Shown one piece after another: positions 1 to 6,874 of a stretch of DNA of 64,000 bases. The notes beneath the pieces were generated by a model, which saw only the letters and a program-made list of their open reading frames with translations, had not been told where the DNA came from and made no database searches. Source of the DNA: Paenibacillus_L residui (GTDB taxonomy: Bacteria; Bacillota; Bacilli; Paenibacillales; NBRC-103111); NCBI RefSeq assembly GCF_042677205.1, contig NZ_JBHTIU010000031.1, forward strand, positions 1 to 64,000. The letters run 5' to 3'. Each line of letters begins with the position of its first letter. Position 1 is the first letter of the stretch. A program made the position numbers and the translations under genes.

Positions 1-75
1 AGGGAGAAGCTCTTTTTCTATATCCGCTTTTTCCAATTCCTACACCCACAGAGATTTTACACTATCCAAGGGGAC

Positions 76-1083
76 TCAAGCTTCGAGCGAAATTTTCTCG
101 CCCGTAGCGATGGACCGGTCTATAGCAAAGCATACTTCCATCGATTTGTACGCATCTTTAAAATCGCATCGGGTCGGTCTCTTGGTTTGGACAGCCTCCA
201 CGAATTCAGCAATTTCCATCTCGAAAGGCTGATGCGATACATCACCGCTTTCCGGCAAAACGACCGGGAAGGTGGCGAAATCCGTTTGTCCTGGAAACTT
301 GTCGCTGAATACCCGGTTATTCATGATTGTTCCCTTGTCCCCCAGAAGGTGAATGTTAAATTTATAGGGCGTCCTGCACTCCAGGGAAGAGGATACTTTG
401 CCGATCCCGCCATTCTTCAGCTTGAAGAGAGCTATTACATTCGGATCGAATTCGTAGTCGGAATCCGCACGCGTAGCACAGCTATAGGCCGTTACTTCGA
501 CGATATCGCCCGCAAAATATCTCAGTGCATCCACGGCATGGCATCCGGCCGACAGCATGCTGCTGCCGCCAAGCTCTGTCTTGGTGCTCCACCGGTACTG
601 GGGAAATTGCGGGCCGATATGGTTCCAATAATCGATTTGGGCCATGAAAATACGTCCGACGGCATCATCCCGGATTAGTGCTCTGATCATCTCGATGGCC
701 GGATTCCAGCGCAGCACGAAGCTCGCGATGGCCGTTATCCCCGACTCTTCTATCGCCGGAGCCATCTGCCTCATGGCCTCCATGTTCATGGCCAAAGGTT
801 TCTCCAGCACCAGATGCTTGCCATTCCTTGCCGCCAGCTTGGCCTGATCAGGGCGCACATCGGGGGTCGAGCATAGGATAACGGCATCTATGTTCGGTTC
901 CTTGATCATCTCTTCGTAATTCGTATAGATGCGCGCTTCCATTCCCAGCTCCGCCAACCGGTTCCCTGCCCGTTCGGCATCGCCGGTCACCACGGCGTAC
1001 AATTCAGCCTCCCGGTTCGAGCGAATCGCCTTCATATACTCCTTCGCGACCCATCCCGTACCCACCACTGCAAAACGTATCAT
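76..1083 (-). CDS. Gfo/Idh/MocA family NAD(P)-dependent oxidoreductase
   Basis: Predicted 335-aa cytoplasmic dehydrogenase. The N-terminal Rossmann fold shows VVGTGWVAKEY, and an EKPLAMN motif near residue 95 is the family's EKP signature, whose Lys contacts the cofactor or substrate. The C-terminal part fits the Gfo/Idh/MocA alpha/beta domain. I chose ATG at 1083 because AGGAG lies 10 nt upstream; a TTG 33 nt earlier is in frame but lacks a good site. The start lies 29 nt past the end of the PIG-L deacetylase gene on the same strand, so the two are probably co-transcribed. The family acts on sugars, inositols and their derivatives. The sequence does not give the substrate; a sugar or amino-sugar derivative also handled by the deacetylase is an inference. 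Confidence 0.85.
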   Translation of the reverse strand: MIRFAVVGTGWVAKEYMKAIRSNREAELYAVVTGDAERAGNRLAELGMEARIYTNYEEMIKEPNIDAVILCSTPDVRPDQAKLAARNGKHLVLEKPLAMNMEAMRQMAPAIEESGITAIASFVLRWNPAIEMIRALIRDDAVGRIFMAQIDYWNHIGPQFPQYRWSTKTELGGSSMLSAGCHAVDALRYFAGDIVEVTAYSCATRADSDYEFDPNVIALFKLKNGGIGKVSSSLECRTPYKFNIHLLGDKGTIMNNRVFSDKFPGQTDFATFPVVLPESGDVSHQPFEMEIAEFVEAVQTKRPTRCDFKDAYKSMEVCFAIDRSIATGEKISLEA

Positions 1084-1112
1084 GTCCGCTCTTCTCCTCT
1101 CATGTTCTCTTA

Positions 1113-1817
1113 TCAAACCGGAAATCGGACAGCGTTTGGCCTGCTCCAGGCCATATGCTGAATAAATCCTTCTGCATACGCACAGCCGGCCTGCATTCCG
1201 CGGAATTTGTTCATCGTCATCACGCTGTCCAGAATATCTACGTTGTCATGGTTTTTGAGCCAGACCAATTGGCTCTGGTGCTTCTTCAGCATTTCAAGCT
1301 TGGTGCCGAACGTTGCCGTAATATCCACATAGAGAGTCGGCTGAAAATCAATCCCCGACAAATTGTCCATGTAATACAATGCGGGCACCTTCGCAGCGGG
1401 CTTGTGCTGCCGGGATGCACCGGGCAGCGTGGCCAGGAACGTCGTATCGAAGACGATTCGGCTTAATGCATTATGGTCTGGCATATAATCGTTAGGAGCA
1501 TGTGTGATCACGAGATCAGGTTGAACCGTGCACATCAAGTCGATGAATTTCAGACGGATCTCCTCTTGCTCCGGCCAAATTTCCCCATCCCGGAGCCCCA
1601 GCGAAACGACACGGCTGCCAATGACAGCCCCGGCCTGCTCGGCCTCTCGTCTGCGAATGGGCACCAGCTCAGAAGCGGGGATTTCGTAATGACCTTTATC
1701 CCCGTCGCTGGCATGACACAACACCACTTCATGACCGGCCTCGACCATCTTGGCCAGCGTTCCTGCACAGGAAATTTCAATATCATCCGGGTGAGCCCCG
1801 ATCGCCAATACTTTCAA
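1113..1817 (-). CDS. PIG-L (LmbE-like) family deacetylase
   Basis: A 234-aa protein of the PIG-L / LmbE zinc-dependent N-acetylglucosamine-type deacetylase family. The metal-binding AHPDD motif follows the first strand (VLAIGAHPDDIEI), and a second conserved block, ITHAPNDYMPDH, supplies the later histidines. There is no signal peptide, so it is cytoplasmic. The start is probably TTG at 1817: GGGAGG lies about 9 nt upstream, while the ATG at 1835 overlaps that site and has none of its own. It is followed by the Gfo/Idh/MocA gene on the same strand. Relatives include BshB (bacillithiol synthesis) and other sugar deacetylases. No bshA-like gene is nearby, so I do not assign BshB. Confidence 0.85.
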   Translation of the reverse strand: MKVLAIGAHPDDIEISCAGTLAKMVEAGHEVVLCHASDGDKGHYEIPASELVPIRRREAEQAGAVIGSRVVSLGLRDGEIWPEQEEIRLKFIDLMCTVQPDLVITHAPNDYMPDHNALSRIVFDTTFLATLPGASRQHKPAAKVPALYYMDNLSGIDFQPTLYVDITATFGTKLEMLKKHQSQLVWLKNHDNVDILDSVMTMNKFRGMQAGCAYAEGFIQHMAWSRPNAVRFPV

Positions 1818-2055
1818 TATCCAATCCCTCCCCATATCTATTTAATAGACGGCCGCCGGCTACAAGAGCCGGAGCGAACTCCTATTTTGAAAAATACCCG
1901 ATTGGAGAAGCCGATGCAGGTCATAATTCAAACCGTTTAAGCCATATTTTAATATTCTTCCGGACGGGACATTGCGTACTTGAAAATGAGAAGCCGCGGC
2001 GCACCGGGAAGAACGGCACTTTGATGGAGGCGCCTCTGCAATGCACAAAAAAACC

Positions 2056-2084
2056 TTGATATTTAATTGTATATATCATATACT
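2056..2084 (+). promoter_or_regulatory. Probable sigma-A promoter of the efflux ABC operon
   Basis: TTGATA (2056-2061), a 17-nt spacer and TATACT (2079-2084). A second TATACT lies at 2088-2093. The -10 region lies inside the long palindrome listed separately, so a bound repressor would block it. The ribosome binding site GAAAGGGG at 2117-2124 precedes ATG 2131. Confidence 0.6.
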
Positions 2085-2116
2085 GTTTATACTATAAACG
2101 GTATATGATATATACA
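2068..2116. promoter_or_regulatory. 49-bp palindromic operator upstream of the efflux ABC genes
   Basis: Perfect 16-bp outer arms (2068-2083 and 2101-2116) and near-perfect 7-bp inner arms around a 3-nt centre at 2091-2093. The 12-mer TATATCATATAC in the arm recurs in front of the TetR gene at 5203-5214, which makes that TetR protein the likely ligand. Size and placement fit a TetR-family operator, or two overlapping ones, covering the -10 region. Confidence 0.7.
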
Positions 2117-2130
2117 GAAAGGGGAATGCA

Positions 2131-3015
2131 ATGAGTTCGTTAGCTATTGAAGTAGTCGGGCTGCGCAAAGCATTCGGTCAACAGGTTGTTCTGGACGGCA
2201 TTGATCTTTCGGTCCAGAAAGGTACTGTATTTGCCTTGCTGGGCCCTAACGGAGCCGGCAAAACTACACTCATCCATATTCTGTCTACCTTAGTGGCTCC
2301 CGACGCCGGGACCGTCAAGGTGGGAGGATATGATCTCACTGCCCAGAAGAGTAAGGTAAAGCAGTCCATCAGTCTCACCGGCCAGTATGCAGCCGTTGAT
2401 GAGATGCTGACGGCAGAGGAGAATCTGCGCATGATCGGCAGACTTTCGGGACTGACCGCAGCGGAATCCCGGGCCCGCGCCGACGAGCTGCTGCAAGCCT
2501 TCGATCTGACGGCAGCCGCCCGCAAGTATGTCAAAACCTACTCAGGCGGCATGCGGCGGCGCCTGGATCTCGCCATCAGCCTGGTGGTCAGCCGCCCCAT
2601 ATTATTTCTGGACGAACCGACGACCGGACTGGATACGAACAGCCGGCGCACCCTGTGGGACATCATCACGCAGCTCAAAGAGCAGGGGATGACGATTTTC
2701 CTGACAACACAGTATTTGGAAGAAGCCGATCAATTGGCGGATAGGATTGCGGTGATTCATAAGGGGAAGGTCGCAGCCTCCGGAACGGTCAAGGAGCTTA
2801 AATCCCGCGTAAGCGAAGAGGTGATTGAGCTGCGCAATGACAAGGATGAACTGATCCGCAGCATTCCTACCTGCGGAAGTATTCAAGGGGTTATGCGGGC
2901 GCTTGGAGAGCTGGCCGGTACGGTTCCTGATGCAACCAAAATCAGCATTCGCCGGCCCAGTATGGATGATGTCTTTCTCGAATTGACGTCCGAGGACAAG
3001 AAGGAGGCGGTGTAA
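2131..3015 (+). CDS. DrrA-type ABC transporter ATP-binding protein
   Basis: A 294-aa ATPase of the daunorubicin/antibiotic-exporter (DrrA) type. It shows Walker A GPNGAGKTT near residue 38, signature YSGGMRRRL, Walker B FLDEPTTGLD, and a C-terminal extension of about 80 residues typical of this group. It should drive the adjacent ABC-2 permease, which begins 3 nt after the stop, to export a hydrophobic compound or drug. The ribosome binding site is GAAAGGGG, 6 nt before ATG. Transcription starts inside the 49-bp palindrome, so repression by the TetR protein encoded at 4387-5178 is likely. The exported compound is unknown. Confidence 0.9.
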   Translation: MSSLAIEVVGLRKAFGQQVVLDGIDLSVQKGTVFALLGPNGAGKTTLIHILSTLVAPDAGTVKVGGYDLTAQKSKVKQSISLTGQYAAVDEMLTAEENLRMIGRLSGLTAAESRARADELLQAFDLTAAARKYVKTYSGGMRRRLDLAISLVVSRPILFLDEPTTGLDTNSRRTLWDIITQLKEQGMTIFLTTQYLEEADQLADRIAVIHKGKVAASGTVKELKSRVSEEVIELRNDKDELIRSIPTCGSIQGVMRALGELAGTVPDATKISIRRPSMDDVFLELTSEDKKEAV

Positions 3016-3018
3016 AAG

Positions 3019-3807
3019 ATGAATATTTCGATAAATCCGTCCAAAAAAGCTTCTTTCGGAGCTGCTCATCTTGCGTTCATCGGACGCAGCCTCCGTCTTT
3101 CCCTGCGCGACGTTGAGGCATTGATTATGGCCCTATTGCTCCCGATCCTGCTCATGCTCCTGTTTACCTACGTCTTCGGCGGAGCGCTGGATGCCAGCGG
3201 CAATTATGTCAATTATGTCGTTCCGGGCATCATTTTGTTATGTGCCGGCTTCGGGTCGGCCGGTACGGCGGTAAGTGTAGCCCAAGACATGACGAACGGA
3301 ATCATTGACCGATTCCGGACGATGCCGGTCAGCAGCTCAGGCGTCATCTTCGGGCACATTATCGTAAGTTTGGTGCGCAACCTGCTTGCTACTCTGGTAG
3401 TCATCGGCGTTGCTTTCATCGTAGGGTTCCGCACTACCGCAAATGTGCTTGAATGGATTGGCGCCCTGGCCATCATCTTATTGTTTATCCTGGCGCTCAC
3501 ATGGCTGTATGCAGCAATCGGATTAGTCGCGGGAAGCGCATCCGCCGCCAATGGTTACGGCTTCATCCTGCTCTTTCTTCCCTATCTGTCCAGCGCATTC
3601 GTCCCGACGGAGACGATGCCGGACGGATTGCAGTGGATCGCTAATCATCAGCCGATTACTCCGGTGATCGAAACCATCCGCGGGCTGCTCACCGGAACCC
3701 CGATAGGTAATCAAGTCTGGTGGGCTATCGGATGGTGCGTGCTTATCATTCTTATTTCTCTCGTATGGAGCATCCGGGCATTTCAGCGAAAAGCAGGGCG
3801 CCGTTAA
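3019..3807 (+). CDS. ABC-2 type transporter permease (DrrB-like)
   Basis: A 262-aa integral membrane protein with about six hydrophobic segments. The first starts near residue 34 (ALIMALLLPILLMLLFTYVF). The central NGIIDRFRTMPVSSS segment is characteristic of DrrB-type ABC-2 permeases. It follows the ATPase by 3 nt and must form the transmembrane part of the same efflux pump. A hairpin at 3887-3929 ends the unit. Substrate unknown. Confidence 0.88.
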   Translation: MNISINPSKKASFGAAHLAFIGRSLRLSLRDVEALIMALLLPILLMLLFTYVFGGALDASGNYVNYVVPGIILLCAGFGSAGTAVSVAQDMTNGIIDRFRTMPVSSSGVIFGHIIVSLVRNLLATLVVIGVAFIVGFRTTANVLEWIGALAIILLFILALTWLYAAIGLVAGSASAANGYGFILLFLPYLSSAFVPTETMPDGLQWIANHQPITPVIETIRGLLTGTPIGNQVWWAIGWCVLIILISLVWSIRAFQRKAGRR

Positions 3808-3886
3808 TGACCCTCTTGCATGAAGAGTCCTGTCAAGTATGAGCTGGGGTCGCATAACATACGGCGGCGTCTCCAATATGAAGCAA

Positions 3887-3929
3887 AAAAGACCTCAAAT
3901 CCCGCCATGGAGTGGGTTCGAGGTCTTTT
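3887..3929. terminator. Rho-independent terminator after the efflux ABC operon
   Basis: Perfect 10-bp inverted arms AAAAGACCTC (3887-3896) and GAGGTCTTTT (3920-3929). The stem carries its own T run on the + strand and an A run on the other side, so it could act in both directions. Confidence 0.8.
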
Positions 3930-4386
3930 CTAATGGACATAAAAAGCTGCCTTTAACACCGGGTTTAGGGGACAACCCCAGCCTCGGTCATCTGATCGGA
4001 TAGTGTAAAAGACGAGCAAAACTGCAGGTCTTTTTGGAAAAAAGCCGCGCACTGCCTTATTCTAAAGCGATAATGCAGGTCTTTGGAGAGATTTTTGCGA
4101 AATCGCTCCATTTTGTGAGAAAAGACCTGCACATTTGAGCGTCTTTCGCTCTTTTTTTGGTAAAAGGCAGGATTTCAATGTACTATTGCTCGTCTTTGCG
4201 TCTTTGCGTCTTTGCGACTTTGCGACGTCCTAACGAGTCCGAATGCGACCTTCATGCATAAAGGGACGGCTGGCTTTCCCTTGTGCCCAGTGGGCAGCGA
4301 TATACCACTGGCCTTACTCTTTTTCTCGTTTTCGCAGTTTTGCCGGTTCAGGACGTCCCCGTTGCGAACACTTTGAGACAGCCGGT
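3930..4386. repeat. Gene-free stretch with short direct, inverted and tandem repeats
   Basis: No credible gene lies between the efflux operon terminator and the TetR gene. TGCAGGTCTTT occurs near 4023 and again near 4075, with an inverted copy AAAGACCTGCA near 4121. From 4191 to 4226 an 8-bp unit CGTCTTTG is repeated about four times, the last copy being CGACTTTG. The function is unknown. Slippage or decayed palindromic elements are possible. Confidence 0.55.
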
Positions 4387-5178
4387 CTATTTTCCATTTT
4401 CCGCTTGTCTTTGATTAAGGTAGTACTCAATCCCGTCCAGAATTCGTTCCAATCCAAATTCGAAGTCGTTGCTTCCATCATCCGACTCATTCTCCCCGGC
4501 ATACGTGCCTGATTTCACCATTGCATAAAGCTGGGGGAATTGTTCTTGGGTCACTAAATACTTAAGCGCATTATGTATATCTGATGTGCTTGGGGCAGCA
4601 GAACGGCTGCCTGCTTGAACCGCCTTATCTATATCCCGGATAATTCCTCCCCAAGATCGGGCGTAACTGTTTAACAACAGCACGATGGACATCTTCTCAT
4701 GATCACTTAACGGACAATGACGCATGATCCGAAGTCCCCACTCGACAATTTGAAGGATATTGGGGGTATATGGTTCCCCTGTAATCGGAATGTCAAAAAA
4801 CCAAGGGTGTTCCCGCAAAATCTGGATGCAAGCTTGTACATACTCCCGCATGCCGTTTTTCCAATCCTCATCCTTCTCCTCGGGCGGAATGGGGATATCG
4901 CACACAGCGTCCTGCATAAGGAGCAATAAATCTTCCTTGCTCGGAATGTATCTGTATAAGGACATCGCCGTATATCCCAGCGAAGCCGCAACACGGTTCA
5001 TGGAAACCGCAGATAGTCCATCCTTGTCCGCAATCTGGATAGCAGTATCGACAATTTTCCGGATGCTAAGCTCGCGCTTCGGTCCCCGCTGAGGCTCCTT
5101 TTCCAACCCCCAACTGAGGGCTATGCCTCGCGGCAGGTTTTGCATGGCTTCGTTGTCCTTGCGATCTTCATCTTGCAT
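4387..5178 (-). CDS. TetR/AcrR family transcriptional repressor
   Basis: A 263-aa regulator. The N-terminal helix-turn-helix is clear (MNRVAASLGYTAMSLYRYIP around residues 60-80), and the long C-terminal ligand domain resembles the TetR class-C type. ATG 5178 is preferred over the longer frame because GGAGG lies 8 nt upstream and the longer version would translate through the operator. A 12-mer shared with the palindrome before the DrrAB-type genes (2068-2116) sits in its own promoter at 5203-5214. This suggests that it represses both itself and the efflux pump 1.3 kb away, with the pumped compound or a relative as inducer. The last point is inference. Confidence 0.88.
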   Translation of the reverse strand: MQDEDRKDNEAMQNLPRGIALSWGLEKEPQRGPKRELSIRKIVDTAIQIADKDGLSAVSMNRVAASLGYTAMSLYRYIPSKEDLLLLMQDAVCDIPIPPEEKDEDWKNGMREYVQACIQILREHPWFFDIPITGEPYTPNILQIVEWGLRIMRHCPLSDHEKMSIVLLLNSYARSWGGIIRDIDKAVQAGSRSAAPSTSDIHNALKYLVTQEQFPQLYAMVKSGTYAGENESDDGSNDFEFGLERILDGIEYYLNQRQAENGK

Positions 5179-5201
5179 GGGTTCAGCCTCCACGAAATTG
5201 C

Positions 5202-5221
5202 TTATATCATATACAGTATAA
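5202..5221. promoter_or_regulatory. Probable autoregulatory operator of the TetR gene
   Basis: The 20-bp element reads TTATA...TATAA at its ends and contains TATATCATATAC (5203-5214), identical to the arm of the 2068-2116 palindrome. On the minus strand it includes TATACT and TATGAT, which could serve as -10 hexamers of the TetR promoter, with the start codon at 5178. Confidence 0.6.
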
Positions 5222-5379
5222 CACATTTTTATGGAGCATTATCAGACAGCCGGTAAGGTAATAGAAGTGCAGCTTATCTTCAAAAAGATTCAGGAAATAA
5301 AAACCATAAAAATTCTAGATATGGTAAAATCAGATTGTACTGCCATACTCAGTTCATAAATAGAAAGGAGCCAATGAAT

Positions 5380-5937
5380 ATGTACGATATTGCCGTTATT
5401 GGATCCGGACCTGCGGGAGCAAGCGCTGCCATATTCGCTGCCAAATCCGGCAAGAAAACACTGGTGATCGATAATGATCAAGGGGTCACGCGGCGGGCCT
5501 GGGTCAAGAATCATTACGGTGTGGAAGACATTAAGGGACCCGATCTAGTTGAAGTGGGTAACAAGCAAGCCGCAGCATTCGGAGCCGAATATGTTCGCGA
5601 CAAAGCCGTCGAAATTGCCAAATCGGAGGAAGGCTTCATCATTCATTCCGAAAACGGTTCCTATCCGGCCAAGCACGTCATACTGGCTACCGGCTTCTTA
5701 ACCGACCTCGCGGAAAAAAGCGGAATCAAGACGGCGCCCGGTACGGAGCCGCGTGTGAAAACCATCATTCAGGTGGACTCCAGCGGAAAAACAAACATCG
5801 ACGGCATCTGGGCCGCGGGTACTTGTGCGGGAGTTAGTGTACATACGATCATTACCGCAGGGGACGGTGCCAAGGTAGCCATCAATGTGATCAGCGAAAT
5901 GAACGGAGAACGTTACGTGGACCATGATGTTCTATAG
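5380..5937 (+). CDS. Short FAD-dependent, thioredoxin-reductase-like oxidoreductase
   Basis: A 185-aa flavoprotein. The dinucleotide-binding motif GSGPAGASAAIF is at residues 8-19, an ATG motif (VILATGF) lies near 110, and the FAD-closing GIWAAGTCAG...TAGDGA segment is near the C-terminus. Compared with thioredoxin reductase (about 310 aa), the NADPH-binding domain and the CxxC redox pair are missing, so only the FAD domain remains. The start was set at ATG 5380, 9 nt after AAAGGAG; ATG 5374 is too close to the site. Compact FAD-only relatives occur in Bacillota. Whether it is a reductase partnered with another protein cannot be told. It stands alone, followed by its own terminator. Confidence 0.8.
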   Translation: MYDIAVIGSGPAGASAAIFAAKSGKKTLVIDNDQGVTRRAWVKNHYGVEDIKGPDLVEVGNKQAAAFGAEYVRDKAVEIAKSEEGFIIHSENGSYPAKHVILATGFLTDLAEKSGIKTAPGTEPRVKTIIQVDSSGKTNIDGIWAAGTCAGVSVHTIITAGDGAKVAINVISEMNGERYVDHDVL

Positions 5938-6000
5938 GTGATGTGGGATAATCTGAAGTTCTTGCTTCCGATGTGCACCCCGGATCGAAAATATACCCTT

Positions 6001-6034
6001 AAACCGGAGGCTAACTCTAGCTTCCGGTTTTTTT
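6001..6034 (+). terminator. Rho-independent terminator of the FAD protein gene
   Basis: Arms AAACCGGAGGCT and AGCTTCCGGTTT pair over 12 bp with one G-T pair around a 6-nt loop, followed directly by a T run. Confidence 0.85.
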
Positions 6035-6144
6035 GCACTGACTCTGCGTGGTTTTAAACGGTAACTTCCTTTTTAAAAGAAGCTAGATATCCGGGTAATA
6101 AAGAAGTATCTGCTCTCTACGGATTCCCATTCATTGGTAGCAAC

Positions 6145-6590
6145 TAACTGTATTTTATGCAGGTAAAATGAAGTGAACGATAGAAAATGATTAAACTACC
6201 TTGAAAATCCGTCTATTTTACCGTCTGCAGGCATCGTTGCAAGCGGAGCGGCACGTCTAACTGTATTTTGTACAGGTAGATTCAAGCGAATGGGCGAAAA
6301 TGATCAAACTAACTGGATAAACTACAGTTAAAATGGGCAACTTTGGGCGAAACGGCTGTTTTGGCGCAAACTAGCTGTAGGTTTTCCAGTTAGTTTCCAT
6401 ATTTCTTCCGAATATAGAAATCTAACTGTATGAAATCCATTTAGTTTTCAAATTTCACATTATTGAAGCAATTCAACTCTTATTCTACCTTGAAAATCCA
6501 TCCATTTTCACCATCTGATGGTGCCGGGCAAACGGAATGGCGCGTCTAAATGGAAAAAGTACACTTAGAATCGAGACTTTTCGCCAATTT
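6145..6590. repeat. Diverged intergenic repeats with a period near 113 bp
   Basis: Two block types alternate. The A block (TAACTGTATTTT...GAAAATGAT.AAACTA, about 54 bp) is at 6145 and 6258. The B block (CTACCTTGAAAATCC...TTTTA/CACC.TCTG...GGCACGTCTAA, about 62 bp) is at 6196 and 6485. Further decayed A-like pieces (TAACTGGATAAACTACAG, CTAACTGTATGAAATCC, CTAAATGGAAAAAGTACAC) fill the space. No open frame is credible. The whole stretch 5938-6874 carries no gene. Confidence 0.6.
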
Positions 6591-6724
6591 CCCACTTTTA
6601 AAAAAAAGCTTCTAACGAAGCCTTTTCGAAGAAGTTGTTGAATCCATCTTTAGCGGAAGCTTTTTATGCCGATTAGAAAGTTGTTTCATTTATTGCTTTA
6701 ATGCACTTAAACTTTCTAATAGGG

Positions 6725-6755
6725 CAAGGATTAACGGCTATCGCCGTCCTTTGGA
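6725..6755. repeat. Interspersed hairpin repeat, copy 1
   Basis: A 31-bp segment whose core AACGGCTATCGCCGTCCTTT recurs at 21445-21475 with one mismatch over the 31 bp. It folds as AAGGA...CGGC-TATC-GCCG-TCCTT. GAAACTTATACTTT follows about 40 bp later here (near 6797) and immediately in the other copy. Confidence 0.65.
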
Positions 6756-6824
6756 CTGGCGCGTTTACCGATGAAATATAAGAACGGGTATAAGGTGAAA
6801 CTTATACTTTCTTATTTCCTCAAA

Positions 6825-6868
6825 AAAAACCTCCGGAAGACCGAAAAGGCGGTCATCCAGAGGTTTTT
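6825..6868. terminator. Terminator of the ABC importer / GDPD operon
   Basis: AAAAACCTC (6825-6833) pairs with GAGGTTTTT (6860-6868), and an inner GACCG/CGGTC stem stabilises it. It lies just past the stop of the minus-strand gene at 6875 and has a T run in that direction. Confidence 0.8.
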
Positions 6869-6874
6869 CATTAT

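Noticed and set aside
187..678. 163-codon + strand frame opposite the oxidoreductase
   Set aside because: Antisense shadow of the Gfo/Idh/MocA gene; no ribosome site and no recognisable motifs.
1113..1835. Assignment of the PIG-L protein as BshB (bacillithiol synthesis)
   Set aside because: The family motif fits many sugar deacetylases, and no bshA or related gene is adjacent; the partner is an oxidoreductase.
5380..5937. Full-length thioredoxin reductase
   Set aside because: The protein lacks the NADPH domain and the CxxC motif; no frameshifted remainder is visible downstream before the terminator.
6145..6590. CRISPR array
   Set aside because: The repeats are long, diverged and irregularly spaced, with no constant repeat-spacer pattern and no cas genes.
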